From Haloarcula sp. CBA1129 (GTDB lineage Archaea > Halobacteriota > Halobacteria > Halobacteriales > Haloarculaceae), in NCBI RefSeq assembly GCF_008729015.1, contig NZ_RKSM01000003.1:1-64000 (forward strand): 64,000 nt of DNA. Direction: 5' to 3'. A program made the translations under genes and the position numbers. Every line of letters starts with the position of its first letter. Positions within the stretch are counted from its first letter, which is position 1. Shown in pieces: positions 12,507 through 22,398 of this stretch. The notes beneath the pieces are model-generated. The model was not told the DNA's origin. It made no database searches and was given only the letters and a program-made list of their open reading frames with translations.

Positions 12507-13409
12507 GTGACCGACACATCACATCGGTCCCCGACCGGATCGACCGCTGTCGGTCGGCTGGTCGCCATCGCCCGCAAGGAGTTCCGCGATGGAATCCGAT
12601 CGGACGCGTTGCGGGTCGTCTTCGGGCTCCTGATGGCGTCGACGATACTGATCTACTGGGCGATCGGCCGGTCGGCCGACCCCGTGGTACTGTCGGCGGT
12701 CGGTTTCCTTGGCCTCCCGTTTCAGCTACTCGTTCCCGTCGCGGCGATTGCCCTTGGCACCGTCTCGGTCGCCGGTGAGCGTGAAGCAGGGAGTCTCAGG
12801 CTCCTGCTCGGGTTGCCACCCTCGCGGATGGAGGTCGTCGTCGGGACGTTCTTCGGGGCCAGCGCCATCTTGGTCGCCGGGCTCGCCGGAGCGTTCATCG
12901 TTGCGGCAGTGCTTGGCCTCGCCGTCTTCGGGGCAGTGGCAGTCGGTCCGCTCGTTGGTGTCGTGGCTGCGACGGCACTCCTTGGAATCGGCTTCCTCGG
13001 GCTTTCGGTCGGCTTGTCAGCGGCCGTCTCGACGACCAGAAACGCGATGGCAGCCGGCTTCAGCGTTTTTCTCGGCCTGACATTCCTCTGGGAGCCGCTC
13101 GTCGTCGGCGTCTACTACCTCGTCGCGGGCTCACTGCCGGGCGGCGAACCCCCGACATGGCTCCTCGCCGTTGACCGGCTGAATCCGATCGAAGCGTATG
13201 CCGTCGTGGCGAATATGGCGGGTGATGTAGGGGTGACGCCGCTCCGGATTTCGTTCGGGCTCGGCGGGGGATCGCCGGCCACGGAGGGGGCCGGTACGGC
13301 GGTGCCGTTCGTTCTCGCGGAGCCGCTGAGCATCATCGTCCTCTGTGGCTGGGCGGCGATCCCGCTGGCGGCCGGCCTGCGCCGGTTCCAGCGGAGCGAT
13401 CTCACGTGA
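12507..13409 (+). CDS. ABC-2 type transporter permease
   Basis: 300 residues starting with GTG directly after the ATPase stop. About six transmembrane segments follow a cytoplasmic N-terminus containing ARKEFRDGIRSDALRVVFG, typical of NosY/ABC-2 permeases. SVAGEREAGSLRLLLGLP is the conserved cytoplasmic loop of the family. It forms the membrane part of the exporter with the preceding ATPase. Nearby genes do not identify a substrate. Confidence 0.9.
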   Translation: MTDTSHRSPTGSTAVGRLVAIARKEFRDGIRSDALRVVFGLLMASTILIYWAIGRSADPVVLSAVGFLGLPFQLLVPVAAIALGTVSVAGEREAGSLRLLLGLPPSRMEVVVGTFFGASAILVAGLAGAFIVAAVLGLAVFGAVAVGPLVGVVAATALLGIGFLGLSVGLSAAVSTTRNAMAAGFSVFLGLTFLWEPLVVGVYYLVAGSLPGGEPPTWLLAVDRLNPIEAYAVVANMAGDVGVTPLRISFGLGGGSPATEGAGTAVPFVLAEPLSIIVLCGWAAIPLAAGLRRFQRSDLT

Positions 13410-13608
13410 GACCTCATACTGGTTGTGTGAACTGCTTCGGGTCAAGTGGTTCGAGACGCGAAGCGTCTCGTCATCACGGGAGATCTTCGATCTCCCGAAT
13501 GACTCCGAGGTACTCGGCCTGCTGCACCTGTAGAAACCGACGTAGTCAGGCGATTCACCAGAGCCAAAACCAACAGTTTTGTCCCGGAAAAGATGCCAGC
13601 TAAACTTG
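13410..13608. other. Intergenic region with two GC hairpins
   Basis: GAGACGC-GAA-GCGTCTC (13453-13469) and GGGAGATC-TTC-GATCTCCC (13480-13498) are perfect short hairpins in tandem after the ABC operon. They may act as terminators or be the end of a lost IS element. No gene is seen. Confidence 0.4.
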
Positions 13609-14118
13609 ATGTCCGATGATGGCCTGTCGGTAAACGGACCAAACACTGTTGGACAGTCCCTCCTGTTACTTATTGCTGCAATCGGACTGGTTAGTTTCGG
13701 AGCAGTTGACTACGTCCAGTCGACGAATGCGGTCAGTGAATCAGTCAAGGTAGAAGCAACCATTACTGAGGTTGGCGTCGAAACTAAAGGTTCCAGTACG
13801 GGCAGTGGGGCCACGGTCAAACACGAACCCGTGGTGGAATTTACCTACACGTACGCCGGTGAGACGTATACTGGAGACAAAGTGTTTCCCGGGGCAACTC
13901 CGCCGAGATATGACACAGAAGCCGCCGCGCAAGACGTGATAGCAGAGTATGAGTCAGAGACGGAAACAACTGCTTACGTCAATCCTGACGCACCCGATCA
14001 GGCGTTTCTCAAGAACCATGTGTCGAATCGACAGTATATATTCATCGGTGTGGGCTCAGTCTTGGCATTACTTGGGGGGTTCTTTACAGTCAAGAACTAC
14101 CGACGCGACCGTGCTTGA
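13609..14118 (+). CDS. DUF3592-family membrane protein
   Basis: 169 residues with one transmembrane helix near the start (LLLLIAAIGLVSFGAV) and one near the end (IFIGVGSVLALLGGFF). Between them is an extracytoplasmic beta-rich domain containing VVEFTYTYAGETYTGDKVFPG, the hallmark of DUF3592 proteins. Function is unknown. The ATG at MSDDGL is preferred over the upstream TTG. It is monocistronic, with an AT-rich stretch (CAACAGTTTTG) upstream as a possible promoter. Confidence 0.75.
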   Translation: MSDDGLSVNGPNTVGQSLLLLIAAIGLVSFGAVDYVQSTNAVSESVKVEATITEVGVETKGSSTGSGATVKHEPVVEFTYTYAGETYTGDKVFPGATPPRYDTEAAAQDVIAEYESETETTAYVNPDAPDQAFLKNHVSNRQYIFIGVGSVLALLGGFFTVKNYRRDRA

Positions 14119-14592
14119 GTCAGGACGGTTTGAGTATGCCGGAGCCACGCAAGCCCCGGCGCTATTGATGCTTATATTGGGTACCTTTCTGCTGCCGTGA
14201 TTGCGCTCATCATCGCTTTGATCGGCCGATGCCGGCAACACCGACATCTGCGTCCTGTTTACGGTGTCACGATCAAATCAAACCGATAGGTTGTGTCTTG
14301 GGTGGTGAAATCGACTCTCGTTACAGCTCTGACCTCTGTCGGATCGGGCCACAGATATGGTCGACTGGCCGTTGGAAAATCAAGTTCGTCTGCGATAAGC
14401 GCGTACTCATCAAGGCTACCTGTACTCAAACAACCGGCGGGAACAGTACATATTCGCCGGTAAATGTTTGCATCCAGAGGGATTTTCTTATGATTGATGT
14501 CTAACCAACATGTATAATCGGGGCAAAGAAACCCCTCGAAAAAATTCTACTGTGTCCACTGTAGGAACCGCATTAAGGTGAATTGACACGCA
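14119..14592. other. Non-coding or decayed stretch
   Basis: No intact gene. A frame at 14160-14285 reads AIDAYIGYLSAAVIALIIAL, a membrane-helix-like piece that lacks a start and could be a leftover of a duplicated membrane protein. The rest is AT-richer than its neighbours. Confidence 0.4.
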
Positions 14593-14703
14593 TTATATGA
14601 TATTGAAATACTGAAGCCCAGTAATCAACAGGATGGCGCTGAGCAGTACAAGTTTCATTACCCATGGTGGAACATCTTTCCGAATCCTGAAGCTCCAATC
14701 CAT
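14593..14703 (-). CDS. Predicted 36-residue membrane peptide
   Basis: A basic N-terminus (MDWSFRIRKDVPPW) is followed by a single hydrophobic helix (VMKLVLLSAILLITGL). GATATAATAA lies about 29 nt before the ATG, which fits a leaderless haloarchaeal transcript. No family is recognised. Short membrane peptides of this kind are often missed by gene finders. Support is promoter position plus the amphipathic layout only. Confidence 0.35.
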   Translation of the reverse strand: MDWSFRIRKDVPPWVMKLVLLSAILLITGLQYFNII

Positions 14704-14900
14704 ATAAGTCGGTGAGGGGCTTCGTTATTATATCCCTCGGCTGACGGTCATGTTACGAAACACAAGTAAACCACTGGGTATGTGGAAGGCCTTCGTTTGA
14801 CTGTCGAACGAATCATCTATCGCTACACGAAGATTCTGTAGTGGCCGTTCGAGCAAGAAAATGTTGCCTGCTGAAGGTTTTAGCAGGCCAAGTGGACCGA

Positions 14901-15692
14901 TTAGAGTTCAGATACCTGTGATGTGTTCACTGGCTTAGATGTAGACCGGTCAGGAACGTTTCCTCCATCACGTAGCTGACAGTACGCCGACGCGATGATG
15001 GCGTAGTACGGGAGGAAGAACACCGTCGTGAGGACAACCGTCGCGATGTCAGCGGCGACCGGCGCACCAGCGAGATTCAACAGCGGTGTGACACCACCGA
15101 TGATTCCGCCGAACAGGGCGGAGACAACAACGAGGACGCCGAGCTTGAGCCGGGAGCCGTGAGCCAGTCCCCAGCTCCGTTTGAGGCTACTGATGATGCC
15201 GCGATCCTCGACGGCAATTGCAAAGATGAAAAACAAGAATGAGGCCGCAAAGAATAGCCCTGGGAAGAACAAGAGGACGAAGCCAATCATCACCGTGATA
15301 TTCACGATCAATCCGCCGACCAGTGCGGTTACCGTGGCTCGCCCGAGTCGCTGCGTCGCCATTGCAGGGAACGTCGACATCTCGCTCAGTGGTTGAGCGA
15401 ACGTCCGAGAGAGAATCACAAAGTACATCGAGCTCAGAAGAATGAGCACACCAAACAGCGCGAGTCCGGCACTTCCAGATATCGGAAGTGCAAGCCCAGC
15501 GTTCCGGCTAAACTGTGCCGCAGCTTCAGGCGGGAGATAGCCGAGAACAGTACTGTTGACAGCTGCTTGAAACCCGAACTGAATCGCGAGGAACCCAACG
15601 AAGAGGATTCCACCAGTGCGGGTGAGTGTACGCCGAATACCGTCGCTAACCGCATGGCTGAGTTGGAGGGCCATACGGACTAGATATCTCAT
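14901..15692 (-). CDS. Multi-pass membrane protein, DUF7847-like
   Basis: 263 residues with about six transmembrane segments, including a very hydrophobic FVLLFFPGLFFAASFLFFIFA stretch followed by AIAVEDRGIISSLKRSWGLA. The latter motif is common to haloarchaeal YIP1/DUF7847-type proteins, in which a transmembrane helix is followed by a charged SLKRSW box. Function is unknown, and a role in membrane or surface-layer organisation is only a guess. It is monocistronic, with an AT-rich promoter region (TTTATTTTATTAAAATGG) directly upstream. Confidence 0.75.
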   Translation of the reverse strand: MRYLVRMALQLSHAVSDGIRRTLTRTGGILFVGFLAIQFGFQAAVNSTVLGYLPPEAAAQFSRNAGLALPISGSAGLALFGVLILLSSMYFVILSRTFAQPLSEMSTFPAMATQRLGRATVTALVGGLIVNITVMIGFVLLFFPGLFFAASFLFFIFAIAVEDRGIISSLKRSWGLAHGSRLKLGVLVVVSALFGGIIGGVTPLLNLAGAPVAADIATVVLTTVFFLPYYAIIASAYCQLRDGGNVPDRSTSKPVNTSQVSEL

Positions 15693-15920
15693 TCCATTTT
15701 AATAAAATAAACGAAATAAAGAATCTCGATTATGATTGTTGAGAGTCAGCGCTTCAGACGTGGAAACAGACGCTACCGATGCTGTGCGGGGCGATCTAGC
15801 GAAACCGGTTGTCCTCGTCCAATCGGAACCTGTCCCCGACCAGAGGTTTGCATTCCAAGATGTTAGCTACGGGTCAAACGTATGGCTCTTTTCGTCTGAA
15901 CGGGTGCTGTTGACGGACGT
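15693..15920. other. Intergenic region
   Basis: About 230 bp between the membrane protein start and the stop of the oxidoreductase-like gene. The first 40 bp are strongly AT-rich and carry the promoter of the membrane protein. No other signal is seen. Confidence 0.4.
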
Positions 15921-17117
15921 TCACAGCGACGCCGGTATCGACTCCGCGACATCGGGAAGGCATCCATTCGTCACGTGCCGGAAGGCCAGCGCCCGTCTCG
16001 CGTACAATCGAGACAACAACGGCGAGAGGGTTTTCGAGATTTGCGCTGCCGGTGTGGCGGTTGTCGAACACTGATCGAGTTCCCACCTCCTTCGGCGACG
16101 CCGTTGCTCGTACTCGTCGAGGGCGTCATCACGGTCCCGTGGTCCGTACGCGAGTGCGTCGGCGAGTACCCACGCGTCCTCGATCCCGAGCGTCGTGCGC
16201 AGGCACTCTCCCGGGAGCGAGGCACGCGCCGCCGACCCAATGAGGACGACCCCGCCACTATGGACTGAGACCGGAACAGCACGTGTGCCTTGGTGATACC
16301 GGATTGCGTGCTGTGAGAGTGCTTCAAAAGAGTTCGCAGACCACCCCAGAAGTGTCCCGAATCGACGTTTGAGTGAGTTGATGTCGGTCGCGGCATGTGT
16401 CGAATCAGTCACCGAGACGAGGCGTACGCTCGTGCCATCTGCGACGGGAACAGAGAACGCGGCCCGGTTGTCGTCCCATCGTTCTGTGGGACCATCCGGA
16501 GCCGGTGTTTCGGTCGGCCAGTCGAACGCCCAAGTATGGGTAGTGGCCGCGATGTGCCGTGGTTCGACGGTCGGCGCCAGCGTCGAATCTGTCGTGACCA
16601 CGGTATCAAAGGACTCCTCTATGCCACCCTCGAAGGTCACGTCGACCCGGTTGTGCGTCCGATCGATACCAGCAAGCGGCCGCTCTGGTGTCCGGATGCG
16701 GTCCCGGACTCGCCGATCGAGGAGGGTCAACAACTCCGCTCGGCGAATGCTCAGCAGTGCCGGTCGATCCGACTGGTCGGTCATCCACGACGAATTGACG
16801 TTTGGACGTGCGAGTCGGTCCAGTCTGGTTCCGATGGCCTCGACCGGCCGTCTGAGTCCCAGTCGTTCCAGCAACACCAGCCCAGGGCGCCACAGTGTCA
16901 GTGTATTCGGCCCCGCCCGCTCACTCGGCGGCCGTGCCAACACCGGGTCGAGTCCGACTTGACTCACGAAGCCCGCAGTTGCGATTGCCGTCGGGTCGTC
17001 GCCGACGACCAGCACTTGGCGCTCGTGTGCGCGACCCGCGGTCCCGTGCCGGTCCCGTCGCTCGTGCTGTGACTGTCGGTCGGTGGCCAGCCCGTCAGCC
17101 CGTGGTCCGCCCATCAT
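15921..17117 (-). CDS. FAD-dependent monooxygenase-like protein with altered motifs
   Basis: The layout follows UbiH/PHBH-type flavin monooxygenases: an N-terminal Rossmann segment (QVLVVGDDPTAIATAGFVSQ), a middle GIDRTHNRVDVTFEGG, and a late VLIGSAARASLPGECLRTTL that stands where the GDAAH...G motif normally binds FAD. Both nucleotide motifs deviate (GxGxxG is absent and GDAAH is GSAAR), so FAD binding may be weak or lost. The start is uncertain: an upstream in-frame GTG at 17156 gives 411 residues, whereas the ATG used here gives 398. The substrate is unknown. Confidence 0.65.
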   Translation of the reverse strand: MMGGPRADGLATDRQSQHERRDRHGTAGRAHERQVLVVGDDPTAIATAGFVSQVGLDPVLARPPSERAGPNTLTLWRPGLVLLERLGLRRPVEAIGTRLDRLARPNVNSSWMTDQSDRPALLSIRRAELLTLLDRRVRDRIRTPERPLAGIDRTHNRVDVTFEGGIEESFDTVVTTDSTLAPTVEPRHIAATTHTWAFDWPTETPAPDGPTERWDDNRAAFSVPVADGTSVRLVSVTDSTHAATDINSLKRRFGTLLGWSANSFEALSQHAIRYHQGTRAVPVSVHSGGVVLIGSAARASLPGECLRTTLGIEDAWVLADALAYGPRDRDDALDEYEQRRRRRRWELDQCSTTATPAAQISKTLSPLLSRLYARRALAFRHVTNGCLPDVAESIPASL

Positions 17118-17338
17118 CCGGGCTGCCCTCCCGAAGCCGCCGACTCGCTCCAGCACTGCACATATCGCCGGGGACAGGCCGATGGGGTAGATGGGAACAT
17201 GGGCGGACTTACGACAGCATCTATTCTAAACCGGCACCGCGTGTTTCTGGCTCTGAGATTGGGTGTGGATTCTGCCGGTAGCGTGACTGAACGGTCGGGT
17301 TTTGACCCCGGTCATTATAGATAGCCCCTGATTTCGGC

Positions 17339-17830
17339 ATGGGGCAGTCAATACTGCCACCACATTCGGGGAGAGTCAGTCCGTGGGTCTACGTGATGAG
17401 GGGGAATCAGACCCAGTCCCGTGGCGGCACGCTGCCCAGCGCCCGAACGTCGGATGTCCATAGCGACCGGCATGAGAGCACACACACTGTCGACGCGCAA
17501 TCGACGGCTAGCGACGACTCACTGGCCATCGCGTTCGACGAACTGTTCGCGTTGCTCGGTGACGAGTACGTCGTCGACATCCTGCAGGCGCTGTCGAGTG
17601 ACGAGATGCCGGCACGGGCTATCGCCGAGGAGTGCGATATGTCCCGTCCGACAGTGTATCGCCGACTCGAGCGGCTGACCGAGGCCGGCGTCGTCGCGTC
17701 ACGCCTGCACCCGGAGTCGGACGGACACCACAGACAACAGTTCCGGCTTGTTCTCGAAGGGGTCGCGGTACAGTTCCGCGAGGACGGCTTCGACGGTCGC
17801 GTTCGCGTCTGTGAGTCTGCGAGTGACTGA
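17339..17830 (+). CDS. Winged-helix transcriptional regulator
   Basis: 163 residues. A disordered N-terminus of about 65 residues precedes an ArsR-like winged helix: ALLGDEYVVDILQALSSDEM, then ARAIAEECDMSRPTVYRRL as recognition helix and DGHHRQQF in the wing. The ATG is about 24 nt after TTATAGATA, consistent with a leaderless transcript. It diverges from the oxidoreductase-like gene, which is a plausible target. It is a paralogue of the regulator at 11298. Confidence 0.8.
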   Translation: MGQSILPPHSGRVSPWVYVMRGNQTQSRGGTLPSARTSDVHSDRHESTHTVDAQSTASDDSLAIAFDELFALLGDEYVVDILQALSSDEMPARAIAEECDMSRPTVYRRLERLTEAGVVASRLHPESDGHHRQQFRLVLEGVAVQFREDGFDGRVRVCESASD

Positions 17831-17943
17831 GCCTCCGATAGCCCCTCATTACGTGTCCCCGCTGACGCATCACGGCCCTCCACCGCTCGAACTCAGCCCT
17901 CCGTTCGCCTGCGATGGTCTGTACCGTCTGCCCCGATTGCGAA

Positions 17944-20900
17944 TTACGGCCCTCTCTCGTCATTGGACCCGAACAGGATCTCGAACACTGTCCGCTCTCC
18001 GAGTCGGACGTGTTTGTTCAAGGTCGGTTGCGTAATCCCCAGCGCGTCGGCGACGTCCTCGCCGCTGTTCTCACGGGGCCACTCGAAGTATCCCATCGCC
18101 TGTGCCGTCTCTAGGGCCTCGTACTGTCGGTCGCTCAACTCCCGTTGCAGCCGGTCCTGTATCTCTCTAGCTGTCTCTCTCGTCTCGCGGTGCTGGCGCT
18201 GTGCATACAGTTCTAGGTCCGAGAACTCGTCTTGGACGCGTTCGACCATTGTCCGCGTGTCCGTCTCGGTTGGGATTTCGACGACCAGCGTGACGCCCTC
18301 GGCAGTCCCCCGTGCGCGTCGGATGATGCCCCCGTACTCCGAGACGTACGATCCGAACCACGAGGAGCCACGCCGTTCGATGACCGCCTCGTCGGCCCCA
18401 CGGGAGACGACCGCTAGGTCACCCGGAAGAACGTTCTCCGCCGGCTCGGCCACCTCAGTCGGAACGTCACCGGCGAGTCGGTAGTAGACGCTGATCGAGC
18501 TATCCTGTCTATGAACCGTCCGCTGGTGGCTGACCCGGCACCCAAGCGTCCGTGCCAGTCGCGCCATCGGAAGGTCGGTGTTCTCACCCTGAAACTCGAG
18601 TTCAAGCGTGTCGTCGGATTCGAGCGCACGCCGCCGCTCTGTCGCTGTAATGGCGTAGCCGATGGAAGTACCTAACTGGGAGATGACGTCAACCGTGCGC
18701 TCTCCGAAGGCGTCAGGTTCGTCCGCGAAGATGGTAAGCACGCCGTGAGTGACGTCCTCGTAGGACAGCGGGACGGCACAGACAGAGCCGATACCATCGC
18801 GGAGCAGTCGCTTGCGCCAGCCCCCCTGTCGTCGACTGCCGACGAGGTCGTTGCTGACCACGGCTTCTTCCGTCTCCCAAGCCCGGGCTGCCGGGCTCGC
18901 GTCTCCAGCCGCGTCTAGCAGGAGTTCCTCGACGTCGTCGCGCGCTATCCCAGCGACTGCACGTGGCTGGAGGCGGTCCGATCCGATGTCGGCTTCGACC
19001 ACGCAGGCAGCTTCGAACGGCTCGACGTCCGTCAGTTCAGCACAGACAGATTCCTGAATCCCTTCGCGGGAAGACCGCGTCGTGATGGCCGCTTCAACGC
19101 GCTGTGTGAGCTCTGCGATGGACTCCAGTCGGCGCGCCCGCTCGGTCTGGGCTTCGAGCTCGGCCCGGCGAGACTCAAGTCGGTGCTCGCCACGGAGTCT
19201 GTTGAGGGCGGCCTCCAGCGTCGCTGCCAGAATGTTCGCGGCGTCCGTGTCGAAGGTTTCGTCGGACCGCCATACTGTGAGGAGGCCATTGCCACCCAGC
19301 GGAAAGAGCAGTGCGGCGCCGTCCGGTACGTCGTCGGTGAGTGCGTCAGCCGCGTTGTCGACGCGTCGCAGTTGCTCGTCGATGAACGCGCCCCACGCGG
19401 CGTCGTGCTCCGTTCCCAGCGAGCCGAGGTCCGCTGCCGGTGGCAGTTCCGGACCGCTCGCAGCCGGGTCGAGACGGCCGGTCTCGTCATCGTATCGATA
19501 AACGGCAGTCGCCGGCAGGCCGAAGACGCTTGCCGCCGCCTCGACTGCCGTGGTGCTGGCTTCGGCGGTCGTCTCGGCGGTCGTCAGTTCGTTGGTCGCA
19601 TCGTGGAAGGTTTCCAGCGTCTGCTCGCGCTCCTTGCGGTCGGTCACGTCCCGGCTCGCGATGATGATTCGCGGGTGGCCGTCGGGCCACGCTGTCGGGT
19701 AGAACTCCGACCGGACCCACCGCCAGTCGCCGTCCGGTCGCTCGATGCGGTACTCGCATGTGTACCTGTCTCGTGGCTCTCCGTGCTCCACGTCGGCGAC
19801 GATTTCCTCGACGAGCGCCCGGTAGTCGTCCCGGTCCTTGGGATGCAGTGTCGAAAAGAAGCCCTCGTCGTGAGTCTCCTGAATGCGTTCGAGGGACTGG
19901 CCCCAGATATCTTCGTACCCCGAGCTGACGAACTCCGCGGCAGGGTTGGTGGTAGTCAACTCGGCGGCCGGCGCTAGGAAGATTGCCTCGTCGATCCGGT
20001 CGATAATGGCACCGAGTCTGCGCTCGCTCTCGCGAAGTTGTTCGGCCCGCTGGACACGCTCGATCGCACTCGCCGCGTGGCCCGCGAGGACGCCCATCAC
20101 GTCTATGAGGTACTGTTCGAACTCCTGTCGGCCGCGTTCGCCGGCCGCGAGAAGCCCTTCGTCACCGACCGGGACGATGAGAGACTGTTCGAGTGGGTTG
20201 TGTGAGTGGTGCTTGCTTGGGTCGTACGTCGTCGGCTCACCGGCTTGGAAGACCTCGTACTCTCGGTCCCCCGGCGTGAACTCGACCGGGCCGGTTTCCA
20301 TCTCTTCGACCGGCTCGGTTCCGGCAGTGTACGTGAGCCGGTCGTGCTCGTCGTCGTACCGCCAGCACGCGGTCATTGGCAGCCCGAGGACATCCCGTGC
20401 CGTCTCGACGGCGATGTCGAAAACCGCCTCGGTCGTGTCGACGCTCTGCAGTCGCTCAGTGGCGACTTGGAGTTGGTTGACGGTCCGTTCGCGCTCTTTC
20501 CGGTCAGTCACGTCGCGGAAGGTCGCCATTGTGGCGGGGTCGCCCTCGTGCTGGATGCGCGAGACGGCCAACTCTAGTGTCCGGCGCTCGCCCGTCGCCG
20601 TCTCCACCTCGACGTCGTACTGGTTCGGCGGTGACTCGCCCGCCACCCGACGTTCGTATCGGTCCCGGATCAGCTCGCGAGACTCCGGGACGAACACCTG
20701 TTCAATGGGCATCCCCAGCAGTTCGCTCTCGTCGTACTCAGTGATTTCCGTGAACCGCTCGTTGACGAAGACGTACTCACCGTCCCGGACCACGACGACG
20801 CCGTCCGTACTCTGTTCGACCAGTGTCGAGTACTTCTGTCGCTCCTCCTCGATAGCCCGCTCGCGCTCGCGGCCCTCGGTGACATCAGTGAACCAGACGT

Positions 20901-22398
20901 AGGCATGGCGGTCACCCCCGCTTTCGAACGGAAGCACCCTGAGCAGGAAGTCTCTAATACCATCGGCGGTCTCCCGGCGGACCTCCCGCTCGACGGGGTC
21001 GCCGGCTAGTGCCTGTTGGCGGATATCCTCGTACCCCTCGCGTTCGTCGTCCGGGACGATGGCGGCCGCGATAGGGCGGTCGGTGATGTCCGCAGCGTCT
21101 TTCCCAAATTCTGTCTCGAACGCCTCGTTTACCTCGGTGATATACGGGTCGCTGTCGACGAACTTGACGCCCATAATTGGGTCCGGCGTGTTCTCGAACA
21201 GGACCGACAAGCGGTCACGCTCGGTCTCAAGTTGGGACTGTCGTTCCCGACGCTCGGTAATGTCACGGACGCTCGCAAGCACCCGCTGTTCGCCCTGCAG
21301 CGTCGCGAGTCGCAGGCTCACTTCGACGGGGAACGTCTCCCCGGACTTCCGTTCGTTGTGCCATTCGAACAGTTGTGGCCCCTCCTTGGCTGCCCGTTTG
21401 ACCTTCTCTCTCGCACTGTCGTAGGAGTACGCGTTGTTGTCCGGCGTGGTTAGCTCAACAGTCTCACCGAGTAACTCCTCGCGGTCGTAGCCGTTCATCG
21501 CACAGAACTGCTCGTTGACGTCGACAATCTCGCCTGTCTCGGGGTCGTGGACAACGATGCCATCGGAGACACTCTCGAAAAGCTCGCGATACGTCCGTTT
21601 TAGTTCACGGCGGTCGGTGACATCCTCGACGATCCCAACATACTGCTTCTTACCCGTCTCCGTCGTCACGGGATAGCCTGTCGCCGTCACCCACCTGATC
21701 TCTCCGTCCGGCTGGCGGACTCGGAACTCGAACTCGTAGCTCTCCGCTGGCGTTCCGTTCCGGATATCCGCTCGCATCGCATCGAAATCCGCCTCGAATT
21801 CCTCGCGGTCCCGTGGGTCAATTCCGTCCATGAATGCCGTCGCGTCATCGTAGAGCGGTTCGACCGGTCGCCCCCAGACTGCCTCGTAGGCGGGATTGAC
21901 GTACTCAACCTCGGAGAAGTCCCAGTTCGCGACGTAGATGATCTCATCGACGTTGTCGGCGACAAGCCGAAGTCGGTCGTCCGATTCTCTTTCGGGGTTT
22001 GTTTCCTGTGCTCTGCTGTCTCTGTCGCCGCTCACGAGACGGCCGATGTGGGTTGCGGCGGCAGCTGGTTCAGCGGTACACACCGATCGCGGAAGCGTGC
22101 TCCTCGCACCGCGCTTAATCGCCGTCGCCACCGCGTCTTCTGCAGCGGTTGCAACGAGAACGACAACCGGAACCGACGGACGGGTTTCGGTAGCTCTGTC
22201 TACGACGGAACGCCACCCATCCAACTCACGCTGATCGACCAGAATACAGTCGGGGTCACCACTGCCGGCCAACTCGTCTGGCTGGTGAGTCGTGGCCGTG
22301 AGTGGTCGCCCGGCGGCGGTCGTCTCTTCGTCGAGTGCCGTGGCGATAGCACGGCCCCCGAGCGTGACCACCCGCAGTGGTTCGCTGGTGGGTGTCAT
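17944..22398 (-). CDS. Multi-PAS/GAF sensor with BAT and HTH_10 output
   Basis: 1484 residues. A receiver-like domain (1-110, lacking clear phosphorylation chemistry) is followed by four PAS/PAC modules (about 138-640), a GAF (645-790), a fifth PAS (795-925), two more GAF domains (about 930-1255), the bacterioopsin-activator BAT domain (about 1260-1410) and a C-terminal HTH_10 (LSDRQYEALETAQAMGYF through GITQPTLNKHVR). It has no histidine kinase domain, so signals perceived by PAS/GAF (oxygen, redox, light or small ligands) would act directly on DNA binding. This is the Bat-type one-component design of haloarchaea. No target gene can be named from context. Confidence 0.92.
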   Translation of the reverse strand: MTPTSEPLRVVTLGGRAIATALDEETTAAGRPLTATTHQPDELAGSGDPDCILVDQRELDGWRSVVDRATETRPSVPVVVLVATAAEDAVATAIKRGARSTLPRSVCTAEPAAAATHIGRLVSGDRDSRAQETNPERESDDRLRLVADNVDEIIYVANWDFSEVEYVNPAYEAVWGRPVEPLYDDATAFMDGIDPRDREEFEADFDAMRADIRNGTPAESYEFEFRVRQPDGEIRWVTATGYPVTTETGKKQYVGIVEDVTDRRELKRTYRELFESVSDGIVVHDPETGEIVDVNEQFCAMNGYDREELLGETVELTTPDNNAYSYDSAREKVKRAAKEGPQLFEWHNERKSGETFPVEVSLRLATLQGEQRVLASVRDITERRERQSQLETERDRLSVLFENTPDPIMGVKFVDSDPYITEVNEAFETEFGKDAADITDRPIAAAIVPDDEREGYEDIRQQALAGDPVEREVRRETADGIRDFLLRVLPFESGGDRHAYVWFTDVTEGRERERAIEEERQKYSTLVEQSTDGVVVVRDGEYVFVNERFTEITEYDESELLGMPIEQVFVPESRELIRDRYERRVAGESPPNQYDVEVETATGERRTLELAVSRIQHEGDPATMATFRDVTDRKERERTVNQLQVATERLQSVDTTEAVFDIAVETARDVLGLPMTACWRYDDEHDRLTYTAGTEPVEEMETGPVEFTPGDREYEVFQAGEPTTYDPSKHHSHNPLEQSLIVPVGDEGLLAAGERGRQEFEQYLIDVMGVLAGHAASAIERVQRAEQLRESERRLGAIIDRIDEAIFLAPAAELTTTNPAAEFVSSGYEDIWGQSLERIQETHDEGFFSTLHPKDRDDYRALVEEIVADVEHGEPRDRYTCEYRIERPDGDWRWVRSEFYPTAWPDGHPRIIIASRDVTDRKEREQTLETFHDATNELTTAETTAEASTTAVEAAASVFGLPATAVYRYDDETGRLDPAASGPELPPAADLGSLGTEHDAAWGAFIDEQLRRVDNAADALTDDVPDGAALLFPLGGNGLLTVWRSDETFDTDAANILAATLEAALNRLRGEHRLESRRAELEAQTERARRLESIAELTQRVEAAITTRSSREGIQESVCAELTDVEPFEAACVVEADIGSDRLQPRAVAGIARDDVEELLLDAAGDASPAARAWETEEAVVSNDLVGSRRQGGWRKRLLRDGIGSVCAVPLSYEDVTHGVLTIFADEPDAFGERTVDVISQLGTSIGYAITATERRRALESDDTLELEFQGENTDLPMARLARTLGCRVSHQRTVHRQDSSISVYYRLAGDVPTEVAEPAENVLPGDLAVVSRGADEAVIERRGSSWFGSYVSEYGGIIRRARGTAEGVTLVVEIPTETDTRTMVERVQDEFSDLELYAQRQHRETRETAREIQDRLQRELSDRQYEALETAQAMGYFEWPRENSGEDVADALGITQPTLNKHVRLGERTVFEILFGSNDERGP

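Noticed and set aside
15736-16074. 112-codon plus-strand ORF
   Set aside because: Most of it overlaps the oxidoreductase-like gene on the other strand, and no family feature is seen.
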